DNA of 64,000 nt, taken from NCBI RefSeq assembly GCF_000585995.1, contig NZ_CP007410.1, forward strand, positions 2,569,430-2,633,429. The letters are read 5' to 3'. Below the pieces are notes generated by a model. The model saw only the letters and a program-made list of their open reading frames with translations. It searched no databases and was not told the DNA's origin. The position numbers were made by a program, and so were the translations under genes. This document shows positions 28,747 through 38,501 of this stretch, one piece after another. The first letter of the stretch is position 1, and each line of letters opens with the position of its first letter. Source of the stretch: Pseudomonas brassicacearum. Lineage in GTDB: Bacteria; Pseudomonadota; Gammaproteobacteria; Pseudomonadales; Pseudomonadaceae.

Positions 28747-29310
28747 TTAATCTTCGCCACCGCTGACTTTCCAATGTTTGGCGTCCGCAGGAAAAACGAC
28801 CTGCTCAACCCGGTGCGCAATGCCGAAGGCCAGGGAATTTTCCGCAGGGATCACCCGTTCCTCGGCACACAGGCATTTGAAAATATCCAGTTGAGTCGCC
28901 GCGCCGGCGGTTTCCTTGACGTAGATCTCCACATAGCGCGCCACGTCGTTGTCCAGGCTGGAGAGGTATTCGCGCAAGCGTGAATGGTCCACTGATTTCT
29001 GACCGAAGTACCAGTTCATCGGGTGGATCAGAAAGCGCGAGTGGGGCGTGGTGGTGCGGTCGCTGGCGGCGAGGAACATGACGATGCCCATCGACTCGAT
29101 GTTGCCGGCGTTTACGGCTCGTACCGGAACGGGAAGGGACTTGATGAAGGTGTAGAGGGTAAAGCCGAAGTTGGTGCTGCCGCCGACGGTGGAGAGGTTG
29201 AGCATCAGCGAGTCGGCGCCTTTTTCGATGGCTTCCAGGCAGTTGTCCCGGAAGCGTTCCGTGGTGCCCTGATCGATCTGGCAATGGAAATGGACAATGT
29301 GTTCGGACAT
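28747..29310 (-). CDS. ClpP/SppA-like serine protease family protein, stand-alone
   Basis: A 187-residue crotonase-fold protease relative. Ser73 (NIESMGIVM) and His96 (SRFLIHPM) match the ClpP nucleophile and base. The third residue, an Asp in ClpP, falls in AEERVIPAENSL, where Glu is present. No clpX or clpA is adjacent. ATG 29310 follows AGGAG; a TTG two codons upstream is possible. Substrate and partner are unknown. It could also work as a peptidase without an ATPase. Confidence 0.75.
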   Translation of the reverse strand: MSEHIVHFHCQIDQGTTERFRDNCLEAIEKGADSLMLNLSTVGGSTNFGFTLYTFIKSLPVPVRAVNAGNIESMGIVMFLAASDRTTTPHSRFLIHPMNWYFGQKSVDHSRLREYLSSLDNDVARYVEIYVKETAGAATQLDIFKCLCAEERVIPAENSLAFGIAHRVEQVVFPADAKHWKVSGGED

Positions 29311-29445
29311 CTGCAACTCCTGTCGATTTCACCCTTTGAAGTGCCTGCGGATCGGCGGTGTCGTACAGTTGGGAGTTCATCGGTTCTTGGATGTTCCGCC
29401 TCTGTCGGCCACCGCTCCTGAACGTGTTAATGCCATGCACTCGGG

Positions 29446-30483
29446 TTAGCACGCTTCGGCGGCTTCGGTCATGCGCTGCAAAAACATCGCCAATGCGGCG
29501 TCCTCTTCGCTGAGGCCTTTGCGCAGCCGGGGCTTGGGCAATTGCCTCAAGGCGCCGAGCAGAAAAGCCTCCACCACTGCAGGATGAATGTAGCACTTGC
29601 GACAGACGGTCGGCGTGTTGCCCAGTTGCCGGGCGACCTGCCTGACCATCTCGGTGACGTGTTTTTTCGCCTCGGTCTCGGTTTCCCAGGCCAGCATCCG
29701 CAGCCCGGCCAGCGCCGCCGCACTGCCGGCCCAGGTGCGGTAGTCCTTGGCGGTGAAGTCGGCGCCGGTGAGGCTCTTGAGGTAAGCGTTGACGTCCGAA
29801 GAACTGACGGAGTGACGCTCGCCGTTTTCGTCCAGGTACTGGAACAGGTTCTGTCCGGGGATCTCCTGGCAGCGCTTGATGATGCGTGCCAGGCGTCGGT
29901 CTTTCACGGTGATCTGGTGTTCGACGCCGCTCTTGCCGCGGAACTGGAAAGCGATGGCACTGCCGTTGACTTCCACATGCTTGCTGCGCAGGGTCGTCAA
30001 GCCGTAGGAGTGATTGTCGCGAGCGTATTGGGTGTTGCCGACTCGGATCAGGGTCAGGTCCAGCAGGGTGATAACGGTGGCCATGACCTTGTCGCGGCTG
30101 AACCCGGGCTTGGCCAGGATTTCCTCCAGGCGTTTGCGCAAGCGCGGCAGGGTGCGTCCGAATTCCAGCATCCGTGAATATTTGTCCGCATCGCGCACTT
30201 CACGCCAGCGCGCATGGTAGCGGTACTGCTTGCGGCCCCGGGCATCGCGGCCGGTGGCCTGGAGATGACCGCGCGGGTCGGCGCAAATCCACACATCGCT
30301 GTAAGCCGGCGGCACGGCCAGGGCATTGATGCGCTGGATCTCGGCGGCGTCGGTAATACGTTGGCCCTGTGGGTCGAAGTAACAGAACTTGCCACGCAAT
30401 TTCTTGCGGGTGATGCCCGGGGCGGTGTCGTCGACGTAATGCAGGTCGGCCGGCAGTGCATCCGGCGGCAGGGTGTCGGGCAT
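29446..30483 (-). CDS. DNA topoisomerase IB, bacterial/poxvirus type
   Basis: A 345-residue type IB topoisomerase. The N-terminal DNA-binding part precedes the catalytic domain with Arg in YARDNHSYGLTTLRSKHV, the KDRRLARI segment, the later His region and nucleophile Tyr298 in VCRKCYIHPAVVEAF. It relaxes supercoils by nicking one strand. Bacterial versions are an accessory enzyme scattered among pseudomonads. It stands alone. Confidence 0.92.
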   Translation of the reverse strand: MPDTLPPDALPADLHYVDDTAPGITRKKLRGKFCYFDPQGQRITDAAEIQRINALAVPPAYSDVWICADPRGHLQATGRDARGRKQYRYHARWREVRDADKYSRMLEFGRTLPRLRKRLEEILAKPGFSRDKVMATVITLLDLTLIRVGNTQYARDNHSYGLTTLRSKHVEVNGSAIAFQFRGKSGVEHQITVKDRRLARIIKRCQEIPGQNLFQYLDENGERHSVSSSDVNAYLKSLTGADFTAKDYRTWAGSAAALAGLRMLAWETETEAKKHVTEMVRQVARQLGNTPTVCRKCYIHPAVVEAFLLGALRQLPKPRLRKGLSEEDAALAMFLQRMTEAAEAC

Positions 30484-30610
30484 GAAGAAAGTCCTTGGCA
30501 GCGAATCCGGTGGCCTGTGATCGATTGACCGCAGCCCGTTGCGGTCGTGCCAAGATTCTGCGGTTGCGGCATTGCAGCCTTCCTACTATCCAAAGTCGAC
30601 CGACGGACCT

Positions 30611-30697
30611 GTGGGAGCGGGCTTGCTCGCGAATGCGGTGGATCAGCCTCATCAATTTTGAATTTGCCGACGCTTTCGCGAGCAAGCCCGCTCCCAC
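30611..30697. repeat. REP pair, GTGGGAGCGGGC type
   Basis: Inward-facing arms GTGGGAGCGGGCTTGCTCGC and its complement, between the topoisomerase start and the modC end. Confidence 0.9.
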
Positions 30698-30724
30698 AGG
30701 ATTGTAATTTGAACATTCAAAATT

Positions 30725-31804
30725 TTACGCCAACACCGCCACCGCCTTGATCTGCGCCCACAGCAATTGCCCCGGATGCAACTGCAACTGATCGCGGGAG
30801 TAACGGGTGATGCGCGCCAGCAGCGGCGTGCCGGTGGCTTCCAGGCGAATCAACACATGGGCGGCGTTGTCGGCGGCCAGTTCGCTGACCACGGTGACCG
30901 GCAAGCGGTTGAGGATGCTGGTCTGGGCATCGTTCGCCAGGCTGAGGCTGACGTCTCGCGCCTGGACCTTGAAGCGCAGCGCTTGCCCGATGGCCAGTGG
31001 CGTGTGAGCCACGCGTACGTTCAGCGAGCTGTCGGGCAGGTTCAAGGTCAGCAATTGATAGTCAGCGTCATAACCGCTGACCTGGCCCTGGATCACCACG
31101 CCCGCGTCATCGCCCATGGCCAGCGGCAGGTCAAGTCGGGCCAGGGTTTCGCCGATCGGCCCGCTGGCCAGCACGCGCCCGCCGTCGAGCAGCACAATGT
31201 GGTCGGCCAGGCGCGCCACCTCGTCCTGGGAATGACTGACGTACAGCACCGGAATATCCAGTTCATCGTGCAGGCGTTGCAGGTACGGCAGGATTTCGTT
31301 TTTGCGCCGGATATCGAGAGCCGCCAGCGGCTCGTCCATCAGCAACAGTTGCGGGCTGGTCAGCAAGGCGCGAGCGATGCCCACTCGTTGGCGTTCGCCG
31401 CCGGACAGGTTGTGCGGCTGCCGATCAAGCAAGTGCCCGATACCCAGCAGTTCGGTGGCCTGAGCCATGTCTACGCGACGTTGCGCCGGCGCGATGCGCT
31501 TGAAGCCAAACGCCAGGTTGGCCTGCACCGACAAGTGCGCGAACAGGCTCGCCTCCTGGAACACATACCCCACCGGCCGTTTGTGGGGCGCTACGAACAC
31601 GCCGCGCTCACTGTCCTGCCACACTTGACCGTTGACCTCGATAAAGCCTCGGGCCGGCCGCTCCAGACCGGCGATGCAGCGCAGGCAGGTGGTCTTGCCT
31701 GAACCGGATGGACCATACAACGCTGTCACGCCACGGCCCGGCAGTTGCACATCCAGGTCCAGGGAAAAGTCCCCATGGTCGAGCTGAAAACGCGCCTGAA
31801 TCAT
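30725..31804 (-). CDS. modC: Molybdate ABC transporter ATP-binding protein ModC
   Basis: A 359-residue ATPase with Walker [10 protein letters not shown], signature [16 protein letters not shown] and Walker [13 protein letters not shown], followed by a C-terminal TOBE/Mop domain (about 290-355) that binds molybdate and regulates transport. It begins three bases after modB. It powers uptake of molybdate for the molybdenum cofactor. Confidence 0.95.
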   Translation of the reverse strand: MIQARFQLDHGDFSLDLDVQLPGRGVTALYGPSGSGKTTCLRCIAGLERPARGFIEVNGQVWQDSERGVFVAPHKRPVGYVFQEASLFAHLSVQANLAFGFKRIAPAQRRVDMAQATELLGIGHLLDRQPHNLSGGERQRVGIARALLTSPQLLLMDEPLAALDIRRKNEILPYLQRLHDELDIPVLYVSHSQDEVARLADHIVLLDGGRVLASGPIGETLARLDLPLAMGDDAGVVIQGQVSGYDADYQLLTLNLPDSSLNVRVAHTPLAIGQALRFKVQARDVSLSLANDAQTSILNRLPVTVVSELAADNAAHVLIRLEATGTPLLARITRYSRDQLQLHPGQLLWAQIKAVAVLA

Positions 31805-31807
31805 CGA

Positions 31808-32488
31808 TCAGCTCCAGCCGGCTCGGGTCCGGCGGCTGGAATACAGCGCCAGCAGCACAAGGAATGAGAACACCAGCATCGCCGCCGCCAGCCAGTGGGC
31901 CTGGGCATATTCAAGGGCTTCGACGTGGTCGTAGATTTGTACGGACACCACCCGGGTTTTCTCCGGAATGTTGCCGCCGATCATCAACACCACGCCGAAC
32001 TCGCCGACGGTGTGGGCAAAACCCAAAATGGCGGCGGTGATGAAACCAGGCCTGGCCAGGGGCAGGATGACACTGAAGAAGGTGTCCCAGGGACTGGCCC
32101 GCAGGGTGGCGGCGACTTCCAAGGGGCGGCTGCCGATGGCGGAGAAGGCGTTCTGCAACGGCTGCACCACGAACGGCATGGAATAGATCACCGAGCCGAT
32201 CACCAACCCGGTAAAACTGAACGTGAGGGTGCCGAGCCCGAGGGCCTGAGTGAGTTGGCCGATCCAACCGTTGGGTCCCAGGGCCAGCAACAGGTAAAAA
32301 CCGATCACCGTGGGCGGCAACACCAACGGCAGCGCCACCACCGCGCCCACCGGCCCGCGCAGCCAGGATTGGGTGCGCGACAGCCACAGGGCGATGGGCG
32401 TGCCGATGAGCAGCAGGATCACCGTGGTCAACGACGCCAGTTTCAGGGTCAGCCAGATCGCTGCAAAGTCGGCACTGGTCAGGGGCAT
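31808..32488 (-). CDS. modB: Molybdate ABC transporter permease ModB
   Basis: A 226-residue inner-membrane permease with about five helices and the ATPase-docking loop [20 protein letters not shown]. Its ATG directly abuts the modA stop, so translation is probably coupled. Confidence 0.95.
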   Translation of the reverse strand: MPLTSADFAAIWLTLKLASLTTVILLLIGTPIALWLSRTQSWLRGPVGAVVALPLVLPPTVIGFYLLLALGPNGWIGQLTQALGLGTLTFSFTGLVIGSVIYSMPFVVQPLQNAFSAIGSRPLEVAATLRASPWDTFFSVILPLARPGFITAAILGFAHTVGEFGVVLMIGGNIPEKTRVVSVQIYDHVEALEYAQAHWLAAAMLVFSFLVLLALYSSRRTRAGWS

Positions 32489-33259
<771 letters not shown>

Positions 33260-33264
33260 TCAGG

Positions 33265-33292
33265 TTCGCTATATAGCGGAATATATAGCGAA
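33265..33292 (-). promoter_or_regulatory. ModE-type operator upstream of modABC
   Basis: TTCGCTATATA (33265-33275) and TATATAGCGAA (33282-33292) are perfect 11-base arms around a six-base spacer. This fits the known ModE site, two CGNTATATA-like halves separated by about six bases. ModE with molybdate would repress modABC here. No modE gene lies in the window. Confidence 0.8.
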
Positions 33293-33350
33293 TGGCTGAC
33301 AAACGGAACGCGGCATTTTGCCTGGGGAGCGAGGGGCAAGTGCTGGCCCC

Positions 33351-33441
33351 ATCGCGAGCAAGCTCGCTCCCACAGGTCCGGTGGTGTGTCCGGACTTGCC
33401 GGTTGTCCCCTATACCCTGTGGGAGCGAGCTTGCTCGCGAT
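33351..33441. repeat. Two REP elements in outward orientation
   Basis: Here the complementary arm (33351-33373) comes first and the GTGGGAGCGAGC arm (33419-33441) second, with 45 bases between them. The elements therefore point away from each other, unlike the other pairs in this window. They lie between modA and the nitronate monooxygenase gene. Confidence 0.88.
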
Positions 33442-33467
33442 GGCGGCCTAACAGGCGATGGCGACTG

Positions 33468-34541
33468 TCAGGACCGCCCACGATTGTTGAATCGCGCCAA
33501 TGCCTCTTCAGCCAATCGCCGGGTCAGCTCGGCTGTCGACAACTCGCGCCCGAGGGGAAACGCCTGGCCGGCCCAGAGGTTGCTGAAGTCCGCCTCATCC
33601 TTGGCGCGCAACGGCATCAACGCGCCGCCCGCCAGGGGAAACGCCGGCGCCATCGGGCTCATCGGGCCGACTTCGCGCATGACTCGGTTGACGATGCCTC
33701 GGGCCGGGCGACCGGTGAACAGGTTGGTGACGGCGGTCTGGCTTTCCTTGGCCGTGCGCAATGCCCGGTGATGGGATGCGCTGATCTTGGCTTCGGGGGT
33801 GAACAGATAGGCGCTGCCCAGTTGCACCGCCGAGGCGCCCAGGGCGAATGCCGCGACGATGCCCCGCGCATCGCCGATGCCGCCGGTGGCGATCACCGGC
33901 ACTTTCACCGCATCCACCACCTGGGGCAACAAGGCAAACAGGCCCACCTGGGTGTTGAGGTCGTCGCTGAGGAACATCCCGCGATGACCACCGGCTTCAT
34001 AGCCCATGGCGATGATCGCGTCGCAGCCGTGCTGTTCCAGCCAGATGGCCTCCTCGACGGTGGTGGCCGAAGAGAGGATTTTCGCGCCGGTGGCCTTTAC
34101 CCGATCCAGCAGGGATTTTTCCGGTAGGCCGAAGTGGAAGCTGACCACTTTGGGGCGAAACTCTTCCAGCACACGGCAGGCAGCGTCGTCGAAGGGGGTG
34201 CGGTTGGACACGGGTGTCGGCGCGTCGAAATCGGCGCCCAGTTCCTGGTAATACGGTTTGAGCCGTTGCTTCCAGGCTTCGGCCCGTTGTTCATCGAACA
34301 CCGGCGGCTGGTGACAGAAAAAATTCACATTGAACGGCTTGTCGGTTTGCTCGCCGATGGTCGTCAGGGCCTGGCGCAGTTGCTCGACATCCAGCATCGC
34401 CGCCGGCATCGAACCCAGCCCGCCGGCATTGCAGGTGGCGACCACCATGGCTGGCCCGGTCACCCCGGCCAGCGGACCCTGGATGATGGGCAGCTCGATA
34501 CCGAGCAGGTCAAGAAGGCGAGTGTCTGGCCACTGGCTCAT
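33468..34541 (-). CDS. Nitronate monooxygenase family flavoenzyme
   Basis: A 357-residue FMN-dependent TIM-barrel protein (IIQGPLAGVTGPAMV at the start, MGYEAGGHRG and VIATGGIGDARGI for FMN/phosphate binding). It matches nitronate monooxygenase/2-nitropropane dioxygenase enzymes, which oxidise propionate-3-nitronate and similar compounds. A broader enoyl-reductase-like role cannot be excluded. Confidence 0.85.
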   Translation of the reverse strand: MSQWPDTRLLDLLGIELPIIQGPLAGVTGPAMVVATCNAGGLGSMPAAMLDVEQLRQALTTIGEQTDKPFNVNFFCHQPPVFDEQRAEAWKQRLKPYYQELGADFDAPTPVSNRTPFDDAACRVLEEFRPKVVSFHFGLPEKSLLDRVKATGAKILSSATTVEEAIWLEQHGCDAIIAMGYEAGGHRGMFLSDDLNTQVGLFALLPQVVDAVKVPVIATGGIGDARGIVAAFALGASAVQLGSAYLFTPEAKISASHHRALRTAKESQTAVTNLFTGRPARGIVNRVMREVGPMSPMAPAFPLAGGALMPLRAKDEADFSNLWAGQAFPLGRELSTAELTRRLAEEALARFNNRGRS

Positions 34542-34690
34542 GTGCGGAGTCTCCTACGGCAGAAGGAAACTGCGTTTTTAGCAGGTGTGGCCGGGCCAAG
34601 GCCAGTCGAGTTTTTCAATTGAACGCCGCTGCTTGATCCCGGCGGCGGGAGGGTTACCATGCGGGCTTCACTTATCAAGGAGCCTGACGC

Positions 34691-35179
34691 ATGGACGTAA
34701 AACTCAAGACCGTCGAACCCTTCACCGTGGCCGGTTTGCAGGTGCACACCCGCAACGCCGACGAGCAGCAGCCCGACACGGCGAAGATCGGTCCGATGTG
34801 GCAGCAGTTTTTCAACGAAGGGCTGTTCGACAGGATCCCGGCCCGGCAGTCGGAGTCGTTTGTCTATGGGGTTTATTCCAACTACGAGTCCGACGCCACC
34901 GGCTACTTCGACGTGACGGCTGGCGTGCAGGTGGATGCGACGAGTGCCGGTTACCCCGCCGTGGACATCGAGGGCGGGGACTACCTGGTGTTTTCGGCCA
35001 AGGGGCCGATGCCTGACTGCGTGATCCAGACCTGGGGCCTGATCTGGGCGTACTTCGCCGACAACCCGCAAACCCTGCGCCGTTTCACCACCGATTTCGA
35101 GGTCTACAGCGGCCCCGATTCGGTGGCGATCTACATTGGCGTTCAGTCCCCGGACGAGCGTTCCAGCGCCAGCAACTGA
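34691..35179 (+). CDS. GyrI-like effector-binding domain protein
   Basis: A 162-residue stand-alone AraC effector-binding (GyrI-like) domain, beginning MDVKLKTVEPFTVAGLQVHT. Such domains bind small ligands, or DNA gyrase in the case of GyrI/SbmC. AAGGAG precedes the start. Its last 37 bases overlap the end of the converging ada gene. Confidence 0.8.
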   Translation: MDVKLKTVEPFTVAGLQVHTRNADEQQPDTAKIGPMWQQFFNEGLFDRIPARQSESFVYGVYSNYESDATGYFDVTAGVQVDATSAGYPAVDIEGGDYLVFSAKGPMPDCVIQTWGLIWAYFADNPQTLRRFTTDFEVYSGPDSVAIYIGVQSPDERSSASN

Positions 35180-36231
35180 CGCTTGCGCTCCACGCCCCAG
35201 CGATAGCCCGAGAGGTTGCCGTCGCTGCGCACCACCCGGTGGCAAGGGATCGCCACCGCCAGGCTGTTGGCGCCGCAGGCCTGGGCCACGGCGCGCACGG
35301 CTTTGGGCTGGCCGATGCGCTGGGCGATCTCGGCGTAGCTGGCGGTGCTGCCCGGCGGAATCTCCCGCAAGGCTTGCCAGACTCGTTCCTGGAACGCCGT
35401 GCCGCGCAAGTCCAAGGGCAAATCCAGGCCCAGGGCCGGTGCTTCGATGAAGCCCACCACTTGGGCAATCAACTGCTCGAATTCCCGGTCGGCGCCAATG
35501 AGGTTGGCGCGGCGGAATTTGTCCTGCAGGTCGCGCACCAGTGCGTCCGGGTCGTCCCCCAGCAGGATCGCGCACACGCCGCGTTCGCTTTGCGCCACCA
35601 GGATCGCCCCGAGGGAGCATTGGCCGACGGCGAAACGAATATCGGTGTTCTGCCCGGCGGCGCGGTAGTCGGCGGGTTTCATGCCCAGCACTTTGTCGGC
35701 GGCTTCATAAAAGCGGCTGTTGGAATTGAAACCGGCGTCGTACAGGGCCTCGGTGATGGAGCCTCCATCGGCCAGGCGTTCACGTACCTTGCGCGAGCGG
35801 TGGGCACTGGCATAACCCTTGGGGGTCAGGCCGGTGACTGCCTTGAAGACCCGATGAAAGTGGAAGGGACTCAAGCCTGCGTTTTCTGCCAATTCATTGA
35901 GCCCAGGCAGTTCTTCGGCCGCCTCGATCTGCCGACAAGCCGCCGCGACCCGGGCCGCTTGCTGTGCGGCAATCTGGGTCTGGTCCCTGGCCACGCGTTT
36001 GCTGGGACGGTAGCCGGCGGCCTGGGCCTGTTCCGGCGTGTCGAAAAACTCCACGTTACGCGGGTTGGGCAGGCGCGACAGGCTGCTGGGGTGGCAATAG
36101 ATGCCGGTGGTTTTCACGCCGTAGACAAATTGCCCATCGGCGCGCGGATCCCGGGCGAGCACGGCGGCCCAGCGCGGATCCAGTTCAGGGGCGAGATGAT
36201 TCGAAGTGCTGTTCATGGTCGTTATGTCCAT
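35143..36231 (-). CDS. ada: Ada-type methyltransferase/AraC regulator with degenerate N-terminal zinc site
   Basis: A 362-residue protein with an N-terminal Ada domain (about 15-85), an AraC helix-turn-helix (about 95-195) and a C-terminal O6-methylguanine-DNA methyltransferase with active Cys in IPCHRVV. E. coli Ada binds zinc with four cysteines in the N-domain. Here only the first is kept (Cys46, GIYCHPSS); the others are Ser50, Ser77 and Val80. Phosphotriester-driven activation of the E. coli kind therefore looks unlikely, while base repair should be intact. An ATG at codon 6 is an alternative start. It is downstream of alkB in the same direction. Confidence 0.9.
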   Translation of the reverse strand: MDITTMNSTSNHLAPELDPRWAAVLARDPRADGQFVYGVKTTGIYCHPSSLSRLPNPRNVEFFDTPEQAQAAGYRPSKRVARDQTQIAAQQAARVAAACRQIEAAEELPGLNELAENAGLSPFHFHRVFKAVTGLTPKGYASAHRSRKVRERLADGGSITEALYDAGFNSNSRFYEAADKVLGMKPADYRAAGQNTDIRFAVGQCSLGAILVAQSERGVCAILLGDDPDALVRDLQDKFRRANLIGADREFEQLIAQVVGFIEAPALGLDLPLDLRGTAFQERVWQALREIPPGSTASYAEIAQRIGQPKAVRAVAQACGANSLAVAIPCHRVVRSDGNLSGYRWGVERKRQLLALERSSGD

Positions 36232-36304
36232 TGGCCCGTTTTGGCTACAGTAGCGAGCCTGGGGAGCGGCGACACTCCGGGTCTTGCGGTTGAATTCTGC
36301 ACCT

Positions 36305-36985
36305 TCATCCGGCGGTGCGAAACGTCAGGTTGAAGCGCTGGGCACCCAGGCGGGGATGCTCTCCCGCCTTGAGCGGCAGGACGCCGTGGTAACGCAACCG
36401 GTCCACGCCGCCCCAGACCACGATGTCGCCATGGAACAGTGGGACGCGCAGACTTTTGTCGCTGCGCTCGAACCCGCCAAACTGGAACACCGCCGGCAAG
36501 CCCAGGGACATCGAGACGATAGGGGCGGTGAGTTGGCGTTCGTTCTTGTCTTGATGCAGCGACATCCGTGCGCCGGGTACGTAGCGGTTGATCAGGCAGG
36601 AATCCGGCTCGAAGTGCTCGAACTGCGCCTGTCGGGCGGCGGCCTGGGCCAGTTCGCGGAACACCGCCGGCATGTCGGGCCAGGGGTGGCCCGTTTGGGG
36701 ATCATGAGCGGTATAGCGATAGCCGCTGCGGTCGGTGGTCCAGCCCAGCGCGCCGCAACTGCTCAAGGCCACCGACATGGTAAAGCCGCCGGGCGTGACC
36801 ATCTGCCGGAACGGCGCGGCCTGCAACACGGTTTCCAGGGCCGGCAGCAAACGGTCGAGCCAGGGCAGGGCAAAGCCACGCAGCACGAACGATTGCTCGC
36901 CGATCCGTTCGACCTGGCCGGGCGTCGTCGGCGTCTCGTCGGCGAACAGGTCCAGGGTGATTGGGTTGTCGTTATTGCGCATCAT
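36305..36985 (-). CDS. alkB: AlkB alpha-ketoglutarate-dependent DNA repair dioxygenase
   Basis: A 226-residue Fe(II)/2OG dioxygenase with iron ligands in SLHQDKNE (HxD) and the His of RYHGVLPL, and 2OG-binding Arg residues in RFNLTFR. It demethylates 1-methyladenine and 3-methylcytosine. The start overlaps the preceding oxygenase gene by 14 bases; ATG 36982 is equally possible, and the open frame upstream is not needed. It is 73 bases ahead of ada. Confidence 0.9.
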   Translation of the reverse strand: MMRNNDNPITLDLFADETPTTPGQVERIGEQSFVLRGFALPWLDRLLPALETVLQAAPFRQMVTPGGFTMSVALSSCGALGWTTDRSGYRYTAHDPQTGHPWPDMPAVFRELAQAAARQAQFEHFEPDSCLINRYVPGARMSLHQDKNERQLTAPIVSMSLGLPAVFQFGGFERSDKSLRVPLFHGDIVVWGGVDRLRYHGVLPLKAGEHPRLGAQRFNLTFRTAG

Positions 36986-37700
36986 GAAAAATGATTCCCA
37001 AGGTGTGTCGCCTGCCGTCGTGCACGCGGCTGACGCCATGGCGCATGTTCACTCGATAATAACCGCGAACGCCCTTGACGGGCCGCTGGTGCACGGCGAA
37101 CACCACCGCATCGCCCTGTTTCAGATCGATGACCTGCGGCCGTGACTGCATACGCGGGCGCTGCTCGGTCAGCACGAATTCGCCGCCGGTAAAGTCCTGG
37201 CCCGGTGCCGACAGCAGGATCGCCACCTGCAGCGGGAACACCTGCTCGCCGTACAGATCCTGATGCAGACAGTTGTAGTCCTGTGGGCCATATTGCAGCA
37301 ACAACGGCGTAGGGCGTTGCTGCCCGGCGGCACGGCAGCGCTGGATGAAATCGGCATGCTGGTCGGGATAGCGCACCTCAACGCCCATGCATTCGTTCCA
37401 ACGGTTGGCCAGCGGCACCAGCAGCGGATACAACGACTGGCGCAGTTGCTGGACGAGGTCGGGCAGCGGGTAACGAAAATACTGATACTCGCCGCGCCCG
37501 AATCCGTGGCGGGCCATGATCACCCGCGAACGAAAAAGCCCGCTCTCTGCGTATAAACCGCTGAGCATTCGACATTGCGTGGCGGGCAGCAGGTTGCGGA
37601 TGAGCGCGCTGCCGTCCTGCTCGAGGCTGTGTTCCAGGGCCGACCCATCCAGGTGAATCATTCGTTGGGTCAGTGAGGGCAGATGTGGGGGAGTGGGCAT
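36972..37700 (-). CDS. Fe(II)/2OG oxygenase of the alkylation-repair operon
   Basis: A 242-residue second 2OG oxygenase, distinct from AlkB. Iron ligands appear in CLHQDLYGEQ (HxD) and NMRHGVSRV. It heads a tight operon with alkB and ada, so a part in alkylation response is likely. Its own substrate (nucleic acid or protein) is not known. ATG 37700 follows AAGGA; the frame stays open 27 codons upstream. Confidence 0.82.
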   Translation of the reverse strand: MPTPPHLPSLTQRMIHLDGSALEHSLEQDGSALIRNLLPATQCRMLSGLYAESGLFRSRVIMARHGFGRGEYQYFRYPLPDLVQQLRQSLYPLLVPLANRWNECMGVEVRYPDQHADFIQRCRAAGQQRPTPLLLQYGPQDYNCLHQDLYGEQVFPLQVAILLSAPGQDFTGGEFVLTEQRPRMQSRPQVIDLKQGDAVVFAVHQRPVKGVRGYYRVNMRHGVSRVHDGRRHTLGIIFHDAQ

Positions 37701-37822
37701 GATGACAATCCTTGGTGCAAAGGATTGGTCAGTCTGGGGAGTGCTTCGTTGGTCAGCACCCCGGTTCTTGCGATGCATCAATGTCCTGAGTCGCTCCCGT
37801 CAGCAGGCACGACAAATCCCCT

Positions 37823-37951
37823 GTGGCGAGGGAGCTTGCTCCCGCTGGGCGGCGAAGCCGCCCCAAATGTCTGGTGCATTCTTGCAGGCAGACCGCGCTG
37901 GCAGGTTTTACGACTGCTGCGCAGTCGAGCGGGAGCAAGCTCCCTCGCCAC
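37823..37951. repeat. REP pair, GTGGCGAGGGAGC type
   Basis: Inward-facing arms around about 60 bases, each with a GC-rich tail (GGGCGGCGAAGCCGCCC on the left), upstream of the alkylation operon. Confidence 0.9.
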
Positions 37952-37999
37952 AAAGCATCGTGCCCACCCTGGTGCCACAAAATTTATCAGGGTGAGTCT

Positions 38000-38170
38000 T
38001 TACAGCGCTTTACTGACACTGACGTCGCTGATCACATCCTCGGTCTCTCCGTGCAACGCTTGCAGGGCTGCCAAGGCTTCTTCTTCGGTGCCGTCCACGA
38101 GTTGCGCGAACTCGAAGCGGCGTTCGCCGTTGAGCTTGTACTTGATGACGTATTTGGTCGTCTGGTCCAC
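38000..38170 (-). CDS. Small hypothetical protein (56 aa, GTG start)
   Basis: A frame from GTG 38170 encodes MDQTTKYVIKYKLNGERRFE and continues to 56 residues, polar and protein-like. AAAGG lies about eight bases upstream. It follows the DUF1883 gene in the same direction after 28 bases, so the two are probably co-transcribed. No family recognised. Confidence 0.6.
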   Translation of the reverse strand: MDQTTKYVIKYKLNGERRFEFAQLVDGTEEEALAALQALHGETEDVISDVSVSKAL

Positions 38171-38198
38171 GGTTTTGCCTTTCTTGAAAGGGCGATAC

Positions 38199-38501
38199 TC
38201 AGCTCAGTTTCGAGCTGGAACGCCGGATGATCTTGATCTTGTGGGTCAGGGTCGGCTTGCGCGTGACGCTGATGGCCCGGCGGTTGACGGTGTCGATGGT
38301 GATGTTCCAGAACCCGGTGCTCGGTGCGGTGATCTTGGCCGGGAAGGTGTCGAACGCGCCGCCATGATAAGTGTGCCGGCCGCCGTTCTTGAAGCTGCGG
38401 AAGTTGGCGTCGTTCATCAAACGGATATTGCACATTTGGGAGCATTCGATGACGACGATGTCGTCTTCGTTCAGGTGCTCGCGCTGGTGGATGAATTTCA
38501 T
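38199..38501 (-). CDS. DUF1883 protein
   Basis: A 100-residue protein starting MKFIHQREHLNEDDIVVIEC, matching the DUF1883 family: a small beta domain, sometimes fused to TIR-like domains in other bacteria but alone here. ATG 38501 is chosen; the frame is open 25 codons further but those residues are unlike the family. Function unknown. Confidence 0.78.
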   Translation of the reverse strand: MKFIHQREHLNEDDIVVIECSQMCNIRLMNDANFRSFKNGGRHTYHGGAFDTFPAKITAPSTGFWNITIDTVNRRAISVTRKPTLTHKIKIIRRSSSKLS

